Assembly (NCBI RefSeq): GCF_001007935.1
Contig: NZ_CP011451.1
Span: forward strand, 3,720,001-3,784,000
DNA from: Nitrosomonas communis
GTDB taxonomy: Bacteria; Pseudomonadota; Gammaproteobacteria; Burkholderiales; Nitrosomonadaceae
DNA: 64,000 nt
Reading direction: 5' to 3'
Part shown: positions 26,465 to 35,305 of the stretch, piece after piece
How positions within the stretch are numbered: the first letter of the stretch is position 1
Layout: every line of letters begins with the position of its first letter
Made by a program: the position numbers and the translations under genes
Notes under the pieces: model-generated
The model's input: only the letters and a program-made list of their open reading frames with translations
Databases searched by the model: none
What the model was told of the DNA's origin: nothing

Positions 26465-27745
26465 CTACATTCGTTCACTTACTACAACCATTTTTCTAAC
26501 CTTGAAACTAGGCAAAAGGAATAAACAAAATAAAGTAGCCGCACCTGAGAGAATAATGAGAGGCGCTAAATATCCTGCAAACCAGTTAACCAACATCCAG
26601 GAGCCCGTCATAGCGGATAACTGAGCGCAGCCATTTATTATCGACATCAGTACGGCAAAAGTAAAGCCTTCCGCTTTCTCGGGACAGGCTCTAGCTGCAA
26701 GGGTAAGAATAGCTAGCAGAGCGATCATACTCGTAATGCCAAAAAAGAAGGATAAAGTAATAAACAACAGGCTACTGTAAGAAGTTGGCGTGAGCGCGCC
26801 AAGATAGGAAAAGGTGCTAAACGCGCTTGTAAGAATGCTGAAAACAAGCTGAAAATCAATACTGCGATTACTGAGGTACTTTCCATAGAGCCAAGCCCCT
26901 AGAATTGAGCCCACTGAGCTTATCGCCCCCAAATGGCCGATAAATGATTGAGAAAAATTGAGCGTGTCAGTCATAAAATAGTAAATAGGAATGCCAAAGC
27001 CTGGGCTAAAATTCCATAAAACTAAAAATAATATCGTGGTCCAGAGTAATCGACTTCGGAAAGTTTCACGTAAACCCGCTACTGTGGCTTTTAATGAAGC
27101 GACATCCATTGAAGTTTTTTCTTCTTTTACTATCAGCCAACTAAGAATGGCTATGATTGCGGGAGCGGCCATGGTAATGATTGCTGCTGTACGCAAACCT
27201 GTACCAGGATCAGCCATTTCCGCTAACCATCCGCCTAATATTGAAGTAACTATTTGAGCGACACAAAGCCAAAACCACTGCACAGCCTGAAATTGAGCAG
27301 TCATATTAAATTTCCGGCCGTTTTCTACCATTAAAGCATCAATAATGACATCTGCAGCGGCCGTTCCTATGGCGGTTAAAAGAAGTGCCATAATTAATTG
27401 GTCGTTATCTGCTATTTCAGCTAGCCAAAAATAGCCAATGCAAGTAAATAGGTTTAAAACTAACAGCCAAGACTTACGTCGATACCCAAACAGAGAAATA
27501 AAATCGCTAACCAGGCCATAAACAGGTTTGATCACCCAGGGAATCGCTAGAACAGCCAGGTAATGAGTTGCACCTAATTCGTTAAATTGCATGACTTCCT
27601 TAAGATAATAGTTCAGAGGAAGACTGATAAGGCCTCCCGATTGAGCAATACCTTGCGCGAAATAGACAATACCGAAGAGAAAAACAAGGTGATTAACATA
27701 ACGGCTGTTAATCGATTGCTGACTTACAAGCGGAGTATTTTCCAT
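26465..27745 (-). CDS. MFS transporter of the BT1 (folate/biopterin transporter) type
   Basis: 426 aa with about 12 hydrophobic segments. Diagnostic pieces resemble the BT1/FBT branch of the major facilitator superfamily: YFAQGIAQSGGLISLPLNYYL in the first helix region, IKPVYGLVSDFISLFGYRRKSWL (family 'KPxYGLxSDxxPxxGYRRKxYL') at about 72-94, and AADVIIDALMVE at about 130-140. BT1 proteins move folates and pterins in protozoa, plants and cyanobacteria; in proteobacteria the substrate is unproven. An AAGAAG site lies eight bases before the ATG. It is divergent from kup. Confidence 0.82.
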   Translation of the reverse strand: MENTPLVSQQSINSRYVNHLVFLFGIVYFAQGIAQSGGLISLPLNYYLKEVMQFNELGATHYLAVLAIPWVIKPVYGLVSDFISLFGYRRKSWLLVLNLFTCIGYFWLAEIADNDQLIMALLLTAIGTAAADVIIDALMVENGRKFNMTAQFQAVQWFWLCVAQIVTSILGGWLAEMADPGTGLRTAAIITMAAPAIIAILSWLIVKEEKTSMDVASLKATVAGLRETFRSRLLWTTILFLVLWNFSPGFGIPIYYFMTDTLNFSQSFIGHLGAISSVGSILGAWLYGKYLSNRSIDFQLVFSILTSAFSTFSYLGALTPTSYSSLLFITLSFFFGITSMIALLAILTLAARACPEKAEGFTFAVLMSIINGCAQLSAMTGSWMLVNWFAGYLAPLIILSGAATLFCLFLLPSFKVRKMVVVSERM

Positions 27746-27979
27746 AAATGTTACTTCTTAAAAGTGCTATCTTTGGTATGATAAAAATAACTTTACTCAA
27801 CCAAAAATCTTATTATTCCATTTTCTGCTCAAGTATTTACAAGTGATTTCTTTCCACTAAAAAAACTTTTTACCACATTTTTTCATATCCTTTGATAGGA
27901 CAAACTAGAATTAGTTTCGTTTCAAGGGTCAGGGTTAGAAACCACATAAAACTAGAAGCCTGAAAAACTGATTTTTATC

Positions 27980-29872
27980 ATGACGACATCTCACTCTCCT
28001 CAAAATTTTAGCAACAAGGGAATACTTGCACGTATGGTAGGAGCGATAGGTGTCGTTTACGGTGATATCGGTACCAGTCCGCTTTATGCCATGAAGGAGG
28101 CTTTTAGTGGTACCCATGCGCTTTCACCAGAGCCACAGAACATACTGGGTTTTCTCTCATTGGTCTTCTGGGCACTTACTATTGTGGTATCTGTCAAGTA
28201 TGTACTTTTCATGATGCGCGCAGATAATAAAGGTGAAGGTGGCATCATGGCACTCATTGCATTGACGCAGCGGGTAGGAAAAGCTAATTCACGATTACGC
28301 TGGCTGTTATCTTCACTTGGGTTATTTGGAGCAGCACTCTTTTATGGTGACGGAATGATTACTCCGGCCATTTCAGTACTAAGTGCTGTAGAGGGAATAG
28401 CCGTTACGACGCCAGCACTGGAATCCTGGGTCATTCCTGTTGCTGTCATTATTTTGGTACTGTTGTTTCTGTTTCAACCACGCGGCACCGCTGGGGTAGG
28501 GAAATTGTTTGGTCCAGTCATGGTAGTTTGGTTTTTGGTTTTGGCGTGGTTAGGAGTAGTCAACATCATTCAGTATCCGGTTATACTTCAAGCGATAAAC
28601 CCCATCTATGGCCTTGATCTGCTGTTACACCATGGATGGTTTGGATTTTTAGTGTTAGGCACGGTGGTGCTGGCGGTGACTGGCGCTGAAGCGCTCTATG
28701 CCGACATGGGGCATTTTGGTCGAAAGCCGATCCAGTTTGCCTGGTTTGGATTTGTCTGGCCGGCACTGCTGTTAAATTATTTTGGACAAGGGGCATTACT
28801 GATAAGCGATCCGACGGCGGCGCGCAGCTCATTCTATCTGATGGCACCGTCTTGGGCGCTTTATCCCGTGATTGCTCTTGCTACTGCTGCCACAGTCATC
28901 GCTTCACAGGCAGTCATTACAGGCGCCTTCTCGGTCACTCGACAGGCTATCCAGCTGGGTTATATTCCTCGCATGCAGATACTACATACTTCAGAGCACG
29001 AGATAGGGCAGATTTACATTCCGTTTGTGAACTGGTTTCTAATGCTGGGTGTAGTGGTACTGATAATTGGGTTTGGTTCCTCAAGTAATCTAGCAGCGGC
29101 TTACGGCATCGCTGTAACCGGCACTATGGCCATTGACACGCTGTTGGTCTTTTTTGTGATTTATGGCCTGTGGCGCTGGCATTGGACAGCAGCCATCCTC
29201 ATCATAATACTTTTTCTAGTGATCGACCTCGCCTTTGTCAGTGCCAATCTTACCAAGATCCTTCACGGCGGCTGGTTTCCGCTGCTCATCGCCACAGTTA
29301 TCCTTACTTTCCTGAACACCTGGAAGAAAGGACGCAGCATTCTGATGCAACGGCTTCAGACGGATGTAATCGATATCGACTTTTTCCTTAGCAACATTGA
29401 AAAGGAACCGCCGACCAGAGTACCCGGTACAGCCGTGTTCCTGACCGCTAACTCCACAGGGGTGCCTCATGCCTTGCTTCACAATCTTGCGCACAATAAG
29501 GTGCTGCATGAGCAAGTAGTGCTGCTGACAGTGGTCACTGCTGATGTACCTTTTGTACCGGCCAATGAACGCATTGAGATTAAATTACTGGGAAACGGCT
29601 TCTATCGCGCGCTATTCCACTTCGGCTACCTCGATCAACCGGATGTACCCGCAACGCTGGCACAATGTGAACTTTTAGAGAAAAAATTCAATATGCTTGA
29701 GACCTCATTCTTTCTCAGCCGAGAAACACTTATTTCCACCTCTTTCCCAGGTATGGCACGATGGCGCGAGAAGCTGTTCATTACCATGGCGCGTAACGCT
29801 TCCAGTGCCATGACGTTGTTCAAGATTCCAGCTAACCGTGTCATTGAGCTGGGCACACAAGTCGAATTGTGA
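27980..29872 (+). CDS. kup: Kup-type low-affinity potassium uptake protein
   Basis: 630 aa, the usual size for Kup/HAK/KUP K+:H+ symporters. It shows the N-terminal block GVVYGDIGTSPLYAMKEAF (about 24-42) that marks the family, DNKGEGGIMAL (about 77-87), SALFYGDGMITPAISVLSA-like TM segment and GTGVFLT-equivalent PGTAVFLTANSTGVP in the cytoplasmic C-terminal domain. About 12 TM helices occupy residues 15-450. It takes up K+ across the inner membrane, mainly under acidic or osmotic stress. No clear ribosome site precedes the ATG. It is divergent from the BT1-type transporter. Confidence 0.96.
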   Translation: MTTSHSPQNFSNKGILARMVGAIGVVYGDIGTSPLYAMKEAFSGTHALSPEPQNILGFLSLVFWALTIVVSVKYVLFMMRADNKGEGGIMALIALTQRVGKANSRLRWLLSSLGLFGAALFYGDGMITPAISVLSAVEGIAVTTPALESWVIPVAVIILVLLFLFQPRGTAGVGKLFGPVMVVWFLVLAWLGVVNIIQYPVILQAINPIYGLDLLLHHGWFGFLVLGTVVLAVTGAEALYADMGHFGRKPIQFAWFGFVWPALLLNYFGQGALLISDPTAARSSFYLMAPSWALYPVIALATAATVIASQAVITGAFSVTRQAIQLGYIPRMQILHTSEHEIGQIYIPFVNWFLMLGVVVLIIGFGSSSNLAAAYGIAVTGTMAIDTLLVFFVIYGLWRWHWTAAILIIILFLVIDLAFVSANLTKILHGGWFPLLIATVILTFLNTWKKGRSILMQRLQTDVIDIDFFLSNIEKEPPTRVPGTAVFLTANSTGVPHALLHNLAHNKVLHEQVVLLTVVTADVPFVPANERIEIKLLGNGFYRALFHFGYLDQPDVPATLAQCELLEKKFNMLETSFFLSRETLISTSFPGMARWREKLFITMARNASSAMTLFKIPANRVIELGTQVEL

Positions 29873-29969
29873 ACCCATCACTTTTCCTCGCCAGGAAACA
29901 TTTTCAACGATACTACTCCTATCTCAAGAGTTGAATTGCTTGAAATATATGGATACGCTGAGAAACTCA

Positions 29970-31346
29970 CTACGGAACCAATGTATAACACACTAAGGTA
30001 ATGACCAATACCCCAATAAAATTAAGCACCAAACCTTCACGTACCATCCGCTCAATCGGAATCATGCCGGTTCCAAAGGCAATCGCATTAGGTGGGGTTC
30101 CTACTGGCATCATAAAACCATAACTCGCACTCATGGCGGCAGGTACCATCAGCAGTGCCGGCTCAACGCCTGCAGCTAGCCCTGCCGGGCCAAGAATCGG
30201 CATTAACAAGACAGCGGTAGCGGTGTTACTGGTCGTCTCAGTCAGAAAGGTCACGATCAGTGCAATGGTCGCGATAATGATCAACGGATGCAGATGGGAT
30301 AGCATTGTTAATTGTTCAGCGATCGATTTGGATAATCCAGATGCCACAAATGCCTGAGCTATAGCGATGCCCCCAGCGAACAGAATGAGAATGCCCCAAG
30401 GCACTTTCACTGCCGTTTGCCAATCCAACAATTTTCCGTCACGACCATTGGGAATCAGAAACATAGTAATGACAGCAAGCAGTGCAACAGTCGCATCTGA
30501 GGCTCCCTCCAGATCCAACCAGGCACTCCAGCCTCCAAAAGGCTCAGTACGGGTGACCCAGGCCAACACCGTCAAACCAAAAATAATCAGAATACGTCGC
30601 TCTTCTGGCCGCCATGGGCCAGGCTGAGGCATGGAAAGTTCGCCGACATAAGTCAGGTTGCGCGTCAACCACAACCCTGCCAGTGGCGCCATTAGTAGAA
30701 CAACGGGCACCCCCCAGCTCATCCATTGCGTAAAACTCACGGTTGTTCCGGTGAAATTCTGATATTCCTGCATGAAAACCAGATTGGGAGGAGTGCCAAT
30801 TGGTGAACCCAAGCCACCAATACTACTACCATAAGCGATAGATAACAGAAGAGGTAAAGCGATCTTTTTATCACTACTTTGATCAATCACAGCCAGCGCA
30901 AGCGGCAGCATCATCAATGTGGTTGACGTATTGGAGATCCACATACTCAGCAAGGCACATGTACACATGAAACCCAACACAATGCGTCGGCTGCTATTTC
31001 CTCCCACTAATCTTATCAAGCCCAAGGCAAGGCGGTAATGTGTTCCCGAATGCGCCATCGCAGCAGAAATCATGAATCCACCAAGCATCAGTAAAATCAT
31101 GTCGTTGCCGTAGGCTTTGGCGATTTCTTCTTTCGGCAAAACGCCAACCAGTGGAAAAATGGCTAACGGAATGAGTGAAGTCACAGGGATCGGTACAGGT
31201 TCAAAAATCCACCAGATAACGCAAAGCATTACCACTGTACCTGTCCAGCAGGCTTTGGCATCCCAGCCGTAGAAACTCATGCTTGCTGCAAGCCCTGCTG
31301 CAAGCAGAGGGCCTGCAATGAAGGCCCATTGTCGGTATATGTGCAT
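29970..31346 (-). CDS. SLC13/DASS-family anion (dicarboxylate or sulfate) transporter
   Basis: 458 aa from the ATG at 31346; an in-frame TTG at 31355 is an alternative. About 11 to 12 hydrophobic segments. Family signatures are the two SNT substrate/sodium motifs: WISNTSTTLMMLPLA (about 122-136) and TSNTATAVLLMPI (about 372-384), plus GSPIGTPPNLV and MPVGTPPNAIAFG clamp loops. Members cotransport Na+ with di- and tricarboxylates or sulfate. In a largely autotrophic organism this is a plausible route for uptake of organic acids; substrate not assigned. The gene is convergent with kup and has a truncated family A repeat upstream. Confidence 0.92.
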   Translation of the reverse strand: MHIYRQWAFIAGPLLAAGLAASMSFYGWDAKACWTGTVVMLCVIWWIFEPVPIPVTSLIPLAIFPLVGVLPKEEIAKAYGNDMILLMLGGFMISAAMAHSGTHYRLALGLIRLVGGNSSRRIVLGFMCTCALLSMWISNTSTTLMMLPLALAVIDQSSDKKIALPLLLSIAYGSSIGGLGSPIGTPPNLVFMQEYQNFTGTTVSFTQWMSWGVPVVLLMAPLAGLWLTRNLTYVGELSMPQPGPWRPEERRILIIFGLTVLAWVTRTEPFGGWSAWLDLEGASDATVALLAVITMFLIPNGRDGKLLDWQTAVKVPWGILILFAGGIAIAQAFVASGLSKSIAEQLTMLSHLHPLIIIATIALIVTFLTETTSNTATAVLLMPILGPAGLAAGVEPALLMVPAAMSASYGFMMPVGTPPNAIAFGTGMIPIERMVREGLVLNFIGVLVITLVCYTLVP

Positions 31347-31847
31347 GATGACCAACTCACTATGATGAGATGAATAGGGATTTAGAAATATAGAAAAAAG
31401 GAGGAATTCTATTACTTATTCCATTTCTAAATCAAAACGACATTGCCGGCTCTGGCTCTTCTTGCCGGCAATGTCAAGTTTGATTTAGCTGGTAGGATGC
31501 AATAAGTGTAACCCATTGCACCAGATGATAAGGTAGCACATACGGCGCAATGCCCGATGGTTATTACCCTTACACGGGTTGCCCTATCGAACACAAATAG
31601 GCGCTGTGCTAAGCACTGCCTAAACAACTAAACCGTCGATATGCTCTTTAAATGCGATACATTCTGAATCATTCTTAACTGGTTAAGCTATAGCGTCCTT
31701 GCCTTTATAAAATTGAATTGCATCTTATCGTAACGCTAGCTAACGTATTTATTTACTGCTTAAATCAATTCTCAGTCAGAGTAGCCAGACATTCTTTATT
31801 TTCTCTCTAGGCTATTCAAGTATGACTTCTAATAGAACCACGCCTTG
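31347..31847. other. 501-bp intergenic stretch with a shortened repeat
   Basis: Holds repeat copy 8 (31418-31495). A minus-strand frame (31427-31627) runs through that repeat and is judged spurious. Nothing else recognised. Confidence 0.5.
31418..31495. repeat. Shortened family A repeat with a strong internal 12-bp hairpin, copy 8
   Basis: The left end is ATTCCATTTCTAAATCAAAA and the right end keeps TTTGATTTAG. The usual core is replaced by GACATTGCCGGC (31439-31450), a 13-base spacer, and its exact complement GCCGGCAATGTC (31464-31475). The result folds as one long hairpin. Confidence 0.75.
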
Positions 31848-32525
31848 CTACTTTTCTTTAATCACCCCATCTTCCAACTCCACTACCCGATCGGCCATAT
31901 CCAGAATACGATAATCATGCGTCACCAGCAAAATGGTGGTTTGCGACTCTTTGGCTAATCGTTCCAGAATCGTGACAGCCTCATGTCCACTTTGCTTGTC
32001 CAGCGAGGCGGTGGGTTCATCGGCCAGCACGATTTTGGGCTGCCCTACCAGAGCCCTGGCAATGGAGACACGCTGGCACTGCCCCGCCGACAGCTGGTCT
32101 GGTTTGTAATTGAGCCGCGCGTCGAGCCCTACCGCTCTCAGCATTTCTGCGGCATGATCGAGCCTCTGCTGCTCAGTCATGCTGTTTTGCATCTCTAAAG
32201 CCATACTGACATTTTGCTGTGCAGTGAGCGATTTAAGCAGATTATGCTGCTGAAAAATGTACCCGATCTGCTGGCGGACGCTTACTTTAACCTGTTCGCT
32301 ACTGTTAATTAATTCCTGATCGAGCACTCTCACACTGCCGTGATAAGCCTGGCGCAGGCCACCGATAATGGTTAAGAATGTCGTTTTACCTGAGCCGGAA
32401 GGACCCGTCATCAGTACAATCTCGCCTTTTTGAATGGAAATGGTGACGTTTTTCAGGACAGGCTGTGTGAGCGCGCCGCTGCCAAAGCTGAAATTCAGGT
32501 CATGCACATTAATGACATGCGACAT
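31848..32525 (-). CDS. devA: DevA-type ABC exporter ATP-binding protein
   Basis: 225 aa. Walker A is GPSGSGKTT (41-49), the signature is LSAGQCQRVSIARAL, Walker B is IVLADEPTASLD and the H-loop is LLVTHD. Size and sequence fit the LolD/MacB/DevA group that powers FtsX-type permeases. It is the last gene of a three-gene operon; its ATG overlaps the permease stop by one base (TGATG). In cyanobacteria the DevBCA complex exports envelope glycolipids through TolC; here it energises transport of an unknown substrate. The neighbouring cyclic-glucan synthase gene suggests an envelope role. Confidence 0.92.
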   Translation of the reverse strand: MSHVINVHDLNFSFGSGALTQPVLKNVTISIQKGEIVLMTGPSGSGKTTFLTIIGGLRQAYHGSVRVLDQELINSSEQVKVSVRQQIGYIFQQHNLLKSLTAQQNVSMALEMQNSMTEQQRLDHAAEMLRAVGLDARLNYKPDQLSAGQCQRVSIARALVGQPKIVLADEPTASLDKQSGHEAVTILERLAKESQTTILLVTHDYRILDMADRVVELEDGVIKEK

Positions 32526-33694
32526 CAGAACATATCGGCTGGGTTGGCTGCTTTCAACTTATGTATTGCCAGGAACCCTGCGGTCATGCACATGGAAAGA
32601 ATAAACAGGAACACGGTCACGGCTTTAGTAAAAGTCATCGGCATCGGCATGAATATCTGGGATTCAGCCAGGTGATATAAGCTGAGAGAAAAAAGATAGC
32701 CGGGAATAAAACCTAGGATAGCCAAAAAGAAGGCCGACGCAAACACCACACGGATAAAGTAACCGTGCTCATAGCCCATGGCTTTCAGCGTTGCAAACTC
32801 ATGACGGTGATTGGTGATATCCGTGAACAGGATTTGATAGACGATGACCAGGCCCACTACCAGTCCCATCACCGTGCCAAAACCAAAAATAAAGCCAATG
32901 GGGGCCATGTTTGCCCAGTAATTCTTTTCATTTTGCAGTAACTCGTCGTAGGTAAAAATATTGACGAACTCATTCAGCTGACTGCTCAGCTCGGTTTGTA
33001 CCTGTTTTATCGATGTGCCAGCATACAGCTTGATGACGCCTAAATCGATATCATTGCGCGTTCTATCTGGAAAAATACGCATAAAATTCAGGTCACTCGT
33101 AACGATATTGCCATCAGCAGCAAATGAAACGCCCAGTCGGAAAAATCCAATGACGGTGATTTTATAATCATTTACTTCTGTCACATTCCGGCCGGTTTCC
33201 AGCAATTGACGCATCGGTCCAAACTCGGGACGGGAATATTCATCAAACAGCACGGTATCTTTGAGCCGCAATGCAGTCCGCTTATTTTTAATCTCTTCGA
33301 TACCAAAGATCAGGGAATCAGGATCAAAGCCGTAAACCATCAATGTTCTTTTACTACGGGTTTCGATGTTCTTAAAAGGCGCTAGCCCTAGATAGAATGG
33401 ATAAACCTCAGCAATTGCCGGATGCCCCAACGCACGCATCAGTTCGCTGCGTTTGAAGCGGACCGGACGCCACATCGCTTCACTTTGTTTATGCATCAGA
33501 AACAAATCACCATTTAACTTTACCGGAGCAGAAGCAGCGCTGGCATAGAGCGCATCTCTGAATCCCTGCTGCATGAACACTAGCACACAGGCGAATAACA
33601 CGCCACAGGTAGCCGCAATCAGTTTGGTACGGTCAAAGATCAACTGCCGCCAGGCCAGGCGTGCTGGAAAATAAATCCAGGCAACCAGATTCAT
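32525..33694 (-). CDS. devC: DevC-type FtsX-like ABC exporter permease
   Basis: 389 aa. One TM helix at about 22-42 precedes a large periplasmic domain (about 45-260), then three TM helices in the FtsX-like C-terminal part (about 263-380), including FATLKAMGYEHGYFIRVVFASAFFLA, a typical DevC segment. The N-terminal ARLAWRQLIFDRTKLIAATCGV is also characteristic of the DevC family. It would form the membrane channel of the exporter with DevA, coupled to the periplasmic adaptor DevB. Its ATG overlaps the adaptor stop (ATGA), so translation is coupled. Confidence 0.9.
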   Translation of the reverse strand: MNLVAWIYFPARLAWRQLIFDRTKLIAATCGVLFACVLVFMQQGFRDALYASAASAPVKLNGDLFLMHKQSEAMWRPVRFKRSELMRALGHPAIAEVYPFYLGLAPFKNIETRSKRTLMVYGFDPDSLIFGIEEIKNKRTALRLKDTVLFDEYSRPEFGPMRQLLETGRNVTEVNDYKITVIGFFRLGVSFAADGNIVTSDLNFMRIFPDRTRNDIDLGVIKLYAGTSIKQVQTELSSQLNEFVNIFTYDELLQNEKNYWANMAPIGFIFGFGTVMGLVVGLVIVYQILFTDITNHRHEFATLKAMGYEHGYFIRVVFASAFFLAILGFIPGYLFSLSLYHLAESQIFMPMPMTFTKAVTVFLFILSMCMTAGFLAIHKLKAANPADMF

Positions 33695-34596
33695 GGTACA
33701 ATCCGCACCCAGACCTGCCGGAGAATCTGGTGCTGCAACTCAGTCACGGCTTCAGGTTCAAGCGTCAGGCGTACTTCAATGATGCGATTATCCCGATCTG
33801 CTAGCGGATCCGTGTCATTTAAATCGTTTTTCCTGACAAGGAATCCGAGTTCTCTAACTTCAGCGTGATAACTCCGCTTGAAACCAGTCGCATGGATGCA
33901 GCCTCTCTGTCCTGCCTGGACACGCAGCAGATCGGACTCATAGACTTCGGCAACGACATCGAGCTGGGTTAAATCCGCTATTTCCAGCAAGCCATTCTCT
34001 CGGATTCTTTCAGCCGGCCAGGTATGAATCTTTAAAATAGTGCCGGAAATGGGGGCATAAATCAGCATATTTTCCAGTTCTGCTTCGGCGACCTTCTGTT
34101 CCGCTTGCGCATTGGCGATTTCGGCCGCCAAGCGTTTAAGATTCGCTTCAGATTGTTCCAGTGCCAAACGTTTGGCATCGGCAAGCGAGGCACTAGCAGC
34201 AGAATCCTGCTCAAGTGATTGATAGCGCAAATGTTCCTTTTTATTGAAAATCAGCGCGACCTGTTCGACGATCCGTTGAGCTTCCAGCGACTTGACGCGT
34301 GCTCTGGCAGCCTCCACCTCAGCCTTTTTTTTATTATGATCCGAAAGTACTGCGAGCTTGTCACCCGACTTGACCCGATCGGCCTCCTGGAAAAAAAGTC
34401 GCTCTACTCGGGCACCTTCTGGGCCAGCATTATGAGAAACCTTGATCACGCGGGAGCGAGGCTCGATCCAGCCTAGAGCACCAATTCCTGGAATGTTATT
34501 ATTAACCAGGCATTGTGTCTCGGCAAATACGCTAGGGGTCGCACGAATAAAAACTATGATAACAAAAAGAGAATAATGGACCTTATTAAAGTACAT
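33691..34596 (-). CDS. devB: DevB-type HlyD-family periplasmic adaptor
   Basis: 301 aa. A hydrophobic signal/anchor (YSLFVIIVFIRATPSVFA) is followed by a lipoyl half (GIGALGWIEPRSRVIKVS), a ~100-residue helical hairpin rich in Ala, Glu and Lys (about 95-180, likely coiled coil) and a second lipoyl/beta-barrel part (LENMLIYAPISGTILKIHTWPAE, ADLTQLDVVAEVYESDL). This is the membrane-fusion protein that links an inner-membrane permease to an outer-membrane TolC channel; no TolC homologue is in the window. It is the first gene of the operon and divergent from the cyclic-glucan synthase, with a 709-bp shared upstream region. Confidence 0.9.
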   Translation of the reverse strand: MYFNKVHYSLFVIIVFIRATPSVFAETQCLVNNNIPGIGALGWIEPRSRVIKVSHNAGPEGARVERLFFQEADRVKSGDKLAVLSDHNKKKAEVEAARARVKSLEAQRIVEQVALIFNKKEHLRYQSLEQDSAASASLADAKRLALEQSEANLKRLAAEIANAQAEQKVAEAELENMLIYAPISGTILKIHTWPAERIRENGLLEIADLTQLDVVAEVYESDLLRVQAGQRGCIHATGFKRSYHAEVRELGFLVRKNDLNDTDPLADRDNRIIEVRLTLEPEAVTELQHQILRQVWVRIVP

Positions 34597-35305
34597 GAAT
34601 CATTACACAATTCGAGTTAGAAAAAGGGATGGTATTGGACGGATTCAAGAATCAGCCGGCTACAATTCTCACTACTTAACGCAAACCCTGCCTGAAAAAA
34701 GGCCATTATATATTCTACCTGCGATCCCATAGATTGATTCAGATTTGAAGGAAAGCCCTTCGCAGGAAATATGCAAAATGCGCCATACTACCAAGATACT
34801 AATCACTATACCGGGCACTAAGCCGACATTCTCCTGATGCGTTGTGTACAGTTATCTATCGATAGCTCATACGGCCGGGACAGTTTGCTTTGTGTGCTAG
34901 CGCACATACTAATTACACTATTTCTGCAATACTTTAGTTGGATTTTTGCGAATATTTGCCTGACTTCATCAGCTTCTCGCTCGATATCAATAAGGCGGTT
35001 GAAGTTGCTCGCAATGTCATTCCATTTCCAAATCAAACATGACGCGAAGGCGAGCCGTAAACAGTCTCCATAATACGGCAAGGTGAAGTCGACAACGTCA
35101 CTTTTGATTTAGCAATAGAATTAAGGAAGTGATAGCTGTCAAGAATGTCATGTGAGTCAAGTGAAGGTAGATCGCTGCATTGATTAAACGTAGCCATCTA
35201 TGCACTTTTATAGGAGACTCTATGCTAGATTCTGATTCATCCAATTATTGGTATTGCCGGAAAATGGGCATAAAGATTCCTATGCAAAAGGGAGTCCATT
35301 TCTAA
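34597..35305. other. 709-bp divergent promoter region with a family A repeat
   Basis: Separates devB from the glucan synthase gene. Repeat copy 9 (35019-35121) lies inside. Two antisense frames of about 80 codons (34818-35081, 34837-35073) run into the repeat and are not supported. Confidence 0.5.
35019..35121 (+). repeat. ~103-bp palindrome-ended repeat (family A), copy 9, forward
   Basis: Intact left end; right end degraded to GATTTAGCAATAGAAT. Core GCGAAGGCGAGCCGTAAACA retained. It lies 184 bp upstream of the glucan synthase start. Confidence 0.9.

Noticed and set aside
31427-31627. 66-codon minus-strand frame ending inside the shortened repeat
   Set aside because: No ribosome site and no recognisable protein features.
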